From Lentisphaerota bacterium (GTDB taxonomy: Bacteria; Verrucomicrobiota; Kiritimatiellia; UBA8416; JAFGIZ01), in the NCBI GenBank assembly GCA_016929365.1, contig JAFGIZ010000194.1:1-11886 (forward strand): a stretch of DNA of 11,886 nucleotides, written 5' to 3'. Positions within the stretch are counted from its first letter, which is position 1, and each line of letters starts with the position of its first letter. Below the pieces are notes generated by a model. That model was not told the DNA's origin and searched no databases. It worked only from the letters and a program-made list of their open reading frames with translations. A program made the position numbers and the translations under genes. Of this stretch, positions 5,827 to 11,886 are shown piece after piece.

Positions 5827-8800
5827 ATGAGCTCCGATACCAACAGCCTGGACCGGCGTCTTGGAGCGGGGCTCGGGCTCCTCGCGTTTGCCGTTTATCT
5901 CCTGACGCTCAGCGCGGGGGCGTTTCCCGGCGAATCCGCGCGGCTGCTGGCCGAAAGCGCGGGGGCGGCCCCGCGGCTTTCGCCGATGCATCCGCTCTGG
6001 TTTGCGTTGATGGCGGTGCTGCGGGTTCTGCCGCTCGCGGGGTTCGCCTTCCGGGGGAACCTGTTGAGCGCCGTTCTGGGTGCGGCGTCCGTAGGGCTGC
6101 TGTTCGGCGTGGTCCGCGACGCCGTGCGCATGGCGAGTGACGCCCGGATTCCCGCGGACCGGTTGCGCGCCGCGCGGGCGGCGCGGCTGGCCGGTACAGG
6201 GGCCGCGCTGTTTTTCGCGTTTTGCATACCCTTCTGGTTCACGGCCACCCGCGCGCATACGGCGCCGGTCGGCGTACTGATGCTGCTCCTGACGGCGCGG
6301 CTGTTTATGCGCTACGCGGCGACCGGCAGGACGCGGGACCTGGCGCTGACGGCGTTCGTGTACGGGCTCGGCATCGTGGAGTTTGCGACCTTTATCCTGT
6401 TTGCCCCCTTGCTGGCGGCCGGCGCGGCGCTGGTCATGTGGCGGCGCGAGGCGTGGCGGCCGGGCGCGGCGGGCGCGGCGGCGTTGTCCGTTCTGGGCGG
6501 GCTTCTGCTTTACCTGCCGGCCGCGTGGAGTTTTTACGGGACGGAAGGGTATGCCGCCAGGGGATACGATCACTTCTTCGAGATCATCTGGTTCTTCTGG
6601 CGCGACCAGTACTGGCTGATCAAGCGCAGCCTGCCGCCCGTGGGCTGGTTGATCGTGATTGCGGCGACGATCGTGCCGTGGCTGGCGTGCCTGGCCGTGG
6701 CGCGCCGCGGCTTGAACGGCGAACGGGACTGGGGGTTTTACGTTCTGCACCTGGTGCTGGCCGGCATTGCCGCGGGGCTGCTGTTGAATCTCCAGTTTGC
6801 GCCCTGGTCCATGATCGGACTCCAGCGGCTGCTGGTAACGCCTTACCTGTTGGGGGCGATGGTATTCGGCTATCTCTGCGCGTATGCCTACCTCCTCCCG
6901 GACGCCTGGCGGCGCGAGGGCGATACGCCGCGGGTGCGCGCGCGGCGGCAGGCCGCGGGCGTCCTGTGCGCCGCGATCCTGTTCGTGCCGGCCGTGGCGG
7001 CCCCGTTCCGCAACCTGCCGGAAACGAACGGACGCGCCGCGCGCTTCGTGAACGTGATTGCGCGGGAGACGATCGGGGCGCTGGACGGACGGGAATGGGT
7101 CGTGACCGACGGCAGTATCGACCCTCACCTGCTCATCGCGGCGCACGATGCCGGCCGCCCGCTGCGGGTCTTGAACCTGCGGCAGGCCAACAACGAGTCG
7201 TATCTGCGCTACGTGGCCGACCAGTTCGATAGCCCCCGGCTGAAGAACCTGGCCCTGATCGGGCTGGTGCCCATGCTGCAGGATTGGCTGGGCTCCGAGA
7301 CGAATACGGCCGACACCGTGGCGGTCATGGCCCTGCCGGACCTGTGGCTGGGCGCCGGCCTGACCCCCGTGCCGGACCGCACCCTGTTCAAGGGAGCGCG
7401 GAATCCGTCCGAGCTGGACGTGGGCGCCCTGATTGCCGATCACGCGCGGTTCTGGGACCGCGTCGAACCGTTGTTGGCCGGGCCGCGGAACGCGGAAACG
7501 GAAGAAGCGGGGCGGATCGTGCGGCGCCTGCTGGCATGGTACCGGGCGCATCTTGCGCGGCGGGTCGGCATGGCGGCGAATAACCTGGGGGTCCTGCTGG
7601 AGGACCTGGGTCGGCCGGAGGCCGCCTTCGACGCGTACCGCCGCGCCCGGACGATGGACGCCGACAATATCAGCGCGTTGCTGAACCAGGCGGCCATGCT
7701 GGACCGGGGATACGAATCCGCGCAGGCGGACGCGATCCGGGCCGAGCTCGACGCCCTGCTCGAGTCGGACGCGCAACGGCCGGGGATGTGGGCGCTGGCG
7801 CGGTACTACGGATACGTGCGTCTGCCCCAGGCGTTCGCCGAGCTGGGGTGGGGCTGGGCGCGGTCGGGTCAGCCGGGTCTCGCGGTGACCGGCCTGCAGA
7901 AGGCGATCGACCTGTTGCCGGAAGGCAAGCGGACCGGCGCGCGGCAGCTCCTGGCCGACGCGTACCTGATGCAGGAAGAAGACGAAGCGGGCGAGGCGCT
8001 CTATTACGAGCTGCTGGTCGAGAACCCGGAGAATACACGCGCCCTCCTGGGGTCCGCGCGGATCGCGGCGCGGAAAGGCGATTTCCGGAAAGCGCGCGAA
8101 TTTCTGGACCGCGCCGAGGCGGCGGGGGTGCCGAAGCTGACGATTGCCCTCGAGTGGGGGTCGATGCACCTGATGGCCGGCAATTACGACCAGGCGCGCG
8201 TGATCGTCGAGGAAATCGTGGACCTGAATCCGGATTCGCTGCGGGGATGGGCGTTGCTGGCGGGCATTCTCGTGGAACAGGAGGATCGTGACGCGCTCGG
8301 GGAGGTAATTGACGCCCTGGAACGGCTGGATCCGGAGGGCGGCATTGTCATGGCGGTCAAAGGCCAGTCAGCCTGGATGCACGGCGACCTGGACGGGGCG
8401 CGGACCTGGCTGAACCGGGCGCTCCGCAAGCGGGCGGACAACCGGCACATCGTCGAGTTGCTGTTGCGGCTTGACCTGGTGCAGAACAAGCAGGCCGAGG
8501 CGCGCACGCATGCACGCCTCTTGCTTTTGCGGGATCCGTCGCACGCGTTTGCCAATTACGTGATGGGCACGATCCTGATGTCCGAAGGCGATTACGACAT
8601 GGCCGAGCAGTCGATGCGCCGGAGCCTCGAGAGCAAGTTGACCGCGGCGGCGTTGAACGATCTGGCCTGGCTGGTGCAGCAACGGGGCCGGTACGAGCGC
8701 GCCGAGAAATACGTGCGGGCGGCGCTCAAGATGGAGCCGAAGCTGGCGGCGGCCTGGGATACGCTGGGCGAAATCCTGATGCGGACGGACCGCCTGGACG

Positions 8801-9003
8801 AGGCGGAACAGGCGCTGGAACGGTCGCTGGCGCTGTTCCAGGACAATCTGCGGGTCTATGCGCATATGGCGGAAGTGCAGGCCCGGCTGGGTAACGTGAA
8901 ACGCGCCCGGGAACTTGTGGACATGCTGGTCACGAAGCGGAATTTCCTGCCGGCGGCCGAGCAGGAGCGGCTGGCGCGCGTCAGGGATATGCTCGGGGAG
9001 TAA
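5827..9003 (+). CDS. Membrane glycosyltransferase-like protein (DUF2723/O-mannosyltransferase-like) with long TPR tail
   Basis: Probably an inner-membrane glycan transferase of the lipid-linked-sugar-dependent GT-C type, 1058 aa. The N-terminal half (about 10-420) holds roughly ten membrane segments, beginning LGAGLGLLAFAVYLLTLSAG. It has the DUF2723-like order of an acidic first loop (FPGESARLLAESAG, 33-46), PMHPLWFALM (53-62) and FRGNLLSAVLGAASVGLLFG (75-94). The soluble C-terminal half (about 570-1055) consists of TPR units, for example NNLGVLLEDLGRPEAAFDAY, ARTWLNRALRKRADNRHIVE and AAWDTLGEILMRTDRLDEAE, ending MLVTKRNFLPAAEQERLARV. The tail probably lies outside the membrane and binds partner proteins. 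Start: the ATG at 5827 has GGAG 12 bases upstream; an in-frame ATG at 5809 would add six residues and has no visible ribosome binding site. The pyrophosphorylase gene 7 bases downstream is almost surely co-transcribed, which supports a role in surface glycosylation. Acceptor and donor are not determinable here. Confidence 0.82.
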   Translation: MSSDTNSLDRRLGAGLGLLAFAVYLLTLSAGAFPGESARLLAESAGAAPRLSPMHPLWFALMAVLRVLPLAGFAFRGNLLSAVLGAASVGLLFGVVRDAVRMASDARIPADRLRAARAARLAGTGAALFFAFCIPFWFTATRAHTAPVGVLMLLLTARLFMRYAATGRTRDLALTAFVYGLGIVEFATFILFAPLLAAGAALVMWRREAWRPGAAGAAALSVLGGLLLYLPAAWSFYGTEGYAARGYDHFFEIIWFFWRDQYWLIKRSLPPVGWLIVIAATIVPWLACLAVARRGLNGERDWGFYVLHLVLAGIAAGLLLNLQFAPWSMIGLQRLLVTPYLLGAMVFGYLCAYAYLLPDAWRREGDTPRVRARRQAAGVLCAAILFVPAVAAPFRNLPETNGRAARFVNVIARETIGALDGREWVVTDGSIDPHLLIAAHDAGRPLRVLNLRQANNESYLRYVADQFDSPRLKNLALIGLVPMLQDWLGSETNTADTVAVMALPDLWLGAGLTPVPDRTLFKGARNPSELDVGALIADHARFWDRVEPLLAGPRNAETEEAGRIVRRLLAWYRAHLARRVGMAANNLGVLLEDLGRPEAAFDAYRRARTMDADNISALLNQAAMLDRGYESAQADAIRAELDALLESDAQRPGMWALARYYGYVRLPQAFAELGWGWARSGQPGLAVTGLQKAIDLLPEGKRTGARQLLADAYLMQEEDEAGEALYYELLVENPENTRALLGSARIAARKGDFRKAREFLDRAEAAGVPKLTIALEWGSMHLMAGNYDQARVIVEEIVDLNPDSLRGWALLAGILVEQEDRDALGEVIDALERLDPEGGIVMAVKGQSAWMHGDLDGARTWLNRALRKRADNRHIVELLLRLDLVQNKQAEARTHARLLLLRDPSHAFANYVMGTILMSEGDYDMAEQSMRRSLESKLTAAALNDLAWLVQQRGRYERAEKYVRAALKMEPKLAAAWDTLGEILMRTDRLDEAEQALERSLALFQDNLRVYAHMAEVQARLGNVKRARELVDMLVTKRNFLPAAEQERLARVRDMLGE

Positions 9004-9010
9004 TCGGCAC

Positions 9011-10396
9011 ATGGACTACGACGAGGCCAAGAGCCTGCTGGACGCGCAGGGCCAGGCGCATGTGCTGCGTTTCTGGGACACGTTGCGTGACGTGCAGCGG
9101 ACGGCGCTGCTCAAGCAGATTGCGGCGCTCGACTTCGCAAGCATCGCGCGGATGCGGGGTCTGCTGGAACAGCGGGGGTCGGACGCGGCGCCGGCCGAGA
9201 TGGCGCCTGACGCCGTGCTGGAACCCGCGGACGACGCGCGTGCCGAAGCCCGCGCCGCCGGCGAAGCCGTGCTGCGAGACGGGGGCGTCGGCGTCCTGCT
9301 GGTGGCCGGCGGACAGGGGTCGCGGCTGGGCTTTGACGGGCCGAAAGGATGCTTCCCGATCGCCCCGATTACCGGCGCCACCCTGTTTTCCATCCACGCC
9401 CGGAAGATCGTGGCCCTGGAGCGGGCGTTTGATGCGGAAATTCCGTTTTATATCATGACCAGCGAGACGAACGACGGCCCCACGCGGACCTTTTTCGAGG
9501 AGAACGGGTTTTTCGGCTTGTCTCCGGAACGGGTGCGTTTCTTTACGCAGGGCATGTGGCCGGCGCTGTGGCCGGACGGGCGGCTGGTCCTGGAGCGGCC
9601 CGACCGGCTCTTCATGAGCCCGGACGGCCACGGCGGCATTCTCGAAGCGCTCAAGCGGCATGGTTTGCTGGACGACATGGCGGCGCGCGGCGTGCATACG
9701 CTGTTCTACTTCCAGGTTGACAACCCGCTGCTGGATATCTGCGACCCCGTTTTTCTGGGCATGCACCGGCAGGAGCGCTGCGACGTGTCGGTCAAGGTCT
9801 GCGCAAAGCGGAGTCCCGGCGAGGGCCTGGGCGTCGTGGCGCGCGTCAACGGCCGCAGCGCCGTTGTGGAGTATTCGGAACTCACGGATGAGCAGAAAGC
9901 GGCGCGCCGCCCGGACGGGACCCTGCTGTACCGCTACGGCAGCGTGGCCATCCACGTCTTTGACCGGGCTTTTCTGCGGCGCATGGCGGATACCGCGCTG
10001 CCGCTGCACCTGGCGCATAAGAAAGTGCCGTTTTGCGACGATGCGGGAGCGCCCGTTGAGCCCGACGGCCCGAACGCCTACAAGTTCGAGAAGTTCATTT
10101 TCGACGTTCTGCCCCTGGCCGGGCGCACGATGAACCTGGCCTTCCGGCGGGAGAATGAATTCTCGCCCGTCAAGAACGCGGACGGTGTCGATTCGCCGGC
10201 GACGGCGCAACGCGACATGATACGCCGGTTTGCCCGCTGGCTGGAATCCTGCGGCGTGGACATCCCGCGCAACGGGGACGGGGATCCGGCCGTCAGGATC
10301 GAGATTGATCCGTTGTTTGCGTGGGGGCCGGAGGCGCTGAAAACGGCGCTTCCGCCGCGTTTCCGGGTGCGGGGGGACGTGTTGCTGGCGCGATAA
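9011..10396 (+). CDS. UAP1-like UDP-N-acetylglucosamine/galactosamine pyrophosphorylase
   Basis: Makes UDP-HexNAc (or a related UDP-sugar) and pyrophosphate from UTP and sugar-1-phosphate; cytoplasmic. The 461-aa protein is of the UDPGP/UAP1 family rather than GlmU. Visible motifs are the nucleotide loop LLVAGGQGSRLGFDGPKGCF (96-115), FSIHARKIVALE (126-137), the sugar/uridine-binding MSPDGHGGI (202-210) corresponding to PDGNGG in UAP1, YFQVDNPLLDICDPVFLG (233-250), GEGLGVV and VVEYSEL (286-292), and NAYKFEKFIFDVLP (375-388). The N-terminal helical lead (1-90) is typical of the family. There is no acetyltransferase hexapeptide domain, unlike GlmU. GGGGAG at 8995-9000 lies inside the end of the upstream gene, ten bases before the ATG, giving translational coupling. 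The last 104 bases are antisense to the convergent ankyrin gene. UDP-glucose specificity cannot be excluded. Confidence 0.9.
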   Translation: MDYDEAKSLLDAQGQAHVLRFWDTLRDVQRTALLKQIAALDFASIARMRGLLEQRGSDAAPAEMAPDAVLEPADDARAEARAAGEAVLRDGGVGVLLVAGGQGSRLGFDGPKGCFPIAPITGATLFSIHARKIVALERAFDAEIPFYIMTSETNDGPTRTFFEENGFFGLSPERVRFFTQGMWPALWPDGRLVLERPDRLFMSPDGHGGILEALKRHGLLDDMAARGVHTLFYFQVDNPLLDICDPVFLGMHRQERCDVSVKVCAKRSPGEGLGVVARVNGRSAVVEYSELTDEQKAARRPDGTLLYRYGSVAIHVFDRAFLRRMADTALPLHLAHKKVPFCDDAGAPVEPDGPNAYKFEKFIFDVLPLAGRTMNLAFRRENEFSPVKNADGVDSPATAQRDMIRRFARWLESCGVDIPRNGDGDPAVRIEIDPLFAWGPEALKTALPPRFRVRGDVLLAR

Positions 10397-11756
10397 CGGG
10401 GCGGAATCCGATGGTGTCGTCGCGCGTGGCGGGCAGATCGAATCCGCGGAAATCCACGCGCAGGTGCGTGTCCACGTCGAAATCCCAGCTCCCGCCGCGG
10501 CGGACCTTGTAGAGGCGTTTCGCGTCATACCAGTCGGCGCACCATTCCCAGACGTTGCCGCCGAGTCCGTACAGGCCCCAGGCGTTCATGCCGCTCTCGG
10601 TCACCGGGCAGCTGACCGGGTACCCGTCGTCGTAGCCCTCGATGCCCTGCCAGTCCGGCAGGTGCCGGGCGGCGGACGCGTCGGAGTAGTTCCCCTGCGC
10701 CGGCGGCCACGCCGCGCCCCAGGGATAGGTGCGGTCCGTGCCGCAGCGCGCTGCAGCGGCCCATTCGGCTTCCGTGGGCAGCCGGAAGAACCACCCCGCG
10801 GGCAGCCGGTCCAGGAAGCGCTCGTTCAACCAGGCGCAGAACGCCTGTGCATCCGTCCAGCTTACATAAACGGCCGGCTGATCCGGGGCGTTCAGGGTAA
10901 ACGTTTCCCGGAACCGGCTGTCATGTCCGGAGCGGAAGCGGCGGTACTGCGCATTGGTGATTTCGAAGCGGGACATCCAGATGCCGGGAACGGGCAGCCA
11001 GGCAAAGTCGAGCGTTTCCCCTCCGCCCAGGAGAAAGGCCAGGGGCTTACCGCGTATATCCTCAAGCGCAATGGCCGACGGTGCGGGCGCATTGGAGCCG
11101 GCCGGAACGGCGATCCGGGGCCCGGGCCCCGTGCCGGGCGGCGCGTTGGTGCCGGGCACAATGCCCGCGGACCGTTCGCGCGCGAGCTGATCGGACACGA
11201 TCCGGTCGGCCATCAGCAGCGACGACGCCGCGGCTTTGCCTTTGACCGCCCAGTGCAGGGGGGTCATGCCCCTCGACGTGACGCGCCCGAGGTCGGCTCC
11301 GTGCCCGACGAGCAGGGTGACGACGTTCGTGGCGTTGCGGAGCGAGGCCCAGTGGAGCGGTGTAATGCCCGCGTGCGTGCGCGCGTTCACGTCGGCCCCG
11401 CGTGCCACCAGCAGGCGCGCGGCTTCCACGGCATCGCGGCCGGCGGCCCAATGCAGGGGGGTGAACCCGCCGGAGGTCCGGGCATCCAGGTCGGCGCCCC
11501 GCCGGATCAGCAGCGCAATGATTTCCTCCAGGTTCAACGCCGCGGCCAGGTGCGCAGCGGTAACGCCGGGACCGATGGACGCGTTGACGATCACCGGGTC
11601 GGACGTGGCCAGGATCTCGCTGACCCGGAACATGTCGTTGCTCAGAACGGCCTCGTGCAGCGTCGACGCGGGCAGCGACGCTGCCAGCAGAACGGCGGCC
11701 AGGAACAGGGAGGGCCGTACAGCCCGGGAACACGTTCTGCAGGAGCGGTCAGGCAT
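10293..11756 (-). CDS. Secreted ankyrin-repeat protein fused to an FGE/SUMF1-like domain without catalytic cysteines
   Basis: A 487-aa chimera. A signal peptide or N-terminal anchor (1-30) is followed by an ankyrin stack: a degenerate first unit (STLHEAVLSNDMFRVSEILA), then GVTAAHLAAALNLEEIIALL (64-83) and three units with TPLHWA (99-104, 132-137, 165-170). A Pro/Gly/Ala linker runs 186-235. The formylglycine-generating-enzyme-like fold (about 250-455) shows MSRFEITNAQYRRF, YVSWTDAQAFCAWL (297-310), RLPTEAEWAAAARCG (325-339), LYGLGGNVWEWCADWYD (395-411), RRGGSWDFDV (419-428) and IGFRPV. True FGE has two catalytic cysteines after GGSY; here those positions are F426 and H431, so sulfatase activation is unlikely and a binding role more plausible. 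The ATG overlaps the end of the upstream gene by 8 bp (coupled translation). The last 34 residues, beyond the domain, are encoded opposite the pyrophosphorylase gene. Confidence 0.88.
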   Translation of the reverse strand: MPDRSCRTCSRAVRPSLFLAAVLLAASLPASTLHEAVLSNDMFRVSEILATSDPVIVNASIGPGVTAAHLAAALNLEEIIALLIRRGADLDARTSGGFTPLHWAAGRDAVEAARLLVARGADVNARTHAGITPLHWASLRNATNVVTLLVGHGADLGRVTSRGMTPLHWAVKGKAAASSLLMADRIVSDQLARERSAGIVPGTNAPPGTGPGPRIAVPAGSNAPAPSAIALEDIRGKPLAFLLGGGETLDFAWLPVPGIWMSRFEITNAQYRRFRSGHDSRFRETFTLNAPDQPAVYVSWTDAQAFCAWLNERFLDRLPAGWFFRLPTEAEWAAAARCGTDRTYPWGAAWPPAQGNYSDASAARHLPDWQGIEGYDDGYPVSCPVTESGMNAWGLYGLGGNVWEWCADWYDAKRLYKVRRGGSWDFDVDTHLRVDFRGFDLPATRDDTIGFRPVIAPATRPPAPGNAAEAPFSAPPAPTQTTDQSRS

Positions 11757-11886
11757 GGTCCAGCCCGGCCCGGAAGGCCCGCAGGTTCAGGGTAACCAGG
11801 TCGGCGCCTTTGCCGCCGAAACGCGCGCGGATACCGGCCTCGATCGCGGCGACGGGAAGGATGCGGCGGCGGGCGATGTACGCGCC
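11749..11886 (-). CDS. C-terminal end of a 2-oxoacid:ferredoxin oxidoreductase gamma-type subunit (partial)
   Basis: Only the last 45 residues are visible: GAYIARRRILPVAAIEAGIR, then ARFGGKGADLVTLNLRAFRAGLDHA and TGA. The A-I-E-A-x-I-R-x-R-F pattern with a closing LNLRAFRAG resembles the C-terminus of PorG/KorC/VorC subunits (often ...LEEALRERF...LNLKAFEAG). These enzymes oxidatively decarboxylate 2-oxoacids to acyl-CoA with ferredoxin. The identification rests on a short tail and is tentative as to subunit and substrate. The stop codon overlaps the start of the ankyrin/FGE-like gene (ATGCCTGA), so the two are in one transcript. Confidence 0.55.
   Translation of the reverse strand, partial: GAYIARRRILPVAAIEAGIRARFGGKGADLVTLNLRAFRAGLDHA

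Noticed and set aside
5680..8169. A long upstream extension of the pseudouridine synthase frame (to 1063 codons)
   Set aside because: Only the last 233 codons look like protein. The rest is Arg/Gln/His/Pro-rich and antisense to the membrane-TPR gene, a GC-driven open frame.
8981..10528. A 515-codon minus-strand open frame
   Set aside because: It lies opposite the UAP1-like gene, has no signal or domain, and shows the composition of a GC-rich antisense frame.
10464..11795. A 443-codon plus-strand open frame at the right end
   Set aside because: Antisense to the ankyrin/FGE-like gene, which has clear repeats and motifs; the plus frame is Gly/Arg/Val filler.

Overview
The window is GC-rich bacterial chromosome. 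It most resembles a member of the PVC group (Verrucomicrobiota/Kiritimatiellota type). The supporting features are a PEP-CTERM surface protein, a secreted protein made of a duplicated beta-type module, a eukaryote-like UDP-sugar pyrophosphorylase, and dispersed GC-rich hairpin repeats that carry an 'aggatcaacaggattgacgg' core. The lineage is an inference. No rRNA, tRNA, CRISPR array, transposase or phage gene was seen.

Left part (1-1480, minus strand): the N-terminal part of acetolactate synthase large subunit (ilvB) runs off the left edge. Upstream of it is a complete ribosome-mediated attenuator: a sigma70-like promoter, a 35-residue leader peptide rich in Val/Leu, an antiterminator pairing and an intrinsic terminator just before the ilvB ribosome binding site. 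This is the clearest regulatory system in the window, and six-frame gene calling would miss it.

Middle left (1490-4970, plus strand): two copies of a composite intergenic repeat flank a small secreted protein gene whose promoter predicts a leaderless mRNA. Next come two promoters and a pair of genes that are clearly less GC-rich than their surroundings: a secreted protein with an internal duplication and a PEP-CTERM (exosortase-sorted) protein, closed by a hairpin terminator. Just beyond lies a secreted archaemetzincin-like protein. It keeps the family's cysteine signature but has lost every residue of the catalytic zinc motif.

Middle right (4978-10396): an S4-domain pseudouridine synthase on the minus strand faces away from a two-gene plus-strand operon. 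That operon holds a large membrane protein of the DUF2723/O-mannosyltransferase-like type with a long TPR tail, then a UAP1-like UDP-N-acetylhexosamine pyrophosphorylase 7 bp downstream. Together they suggest sugar-nucleotide supply and glycan transfer at the envelope.

Right edge (10293-11886, minus strand): a secreted ankyrin-repeat plus formylglycine-generating-enzyme-like chimera without the catalytic cysteines. Its 5' end overlaps the 3' end of a 2-oxoacid oxidoreductase gamma-type gene by 8 bp, and its 3' end overlaps the convergent pyrophosphorylase gene by 104 bp.
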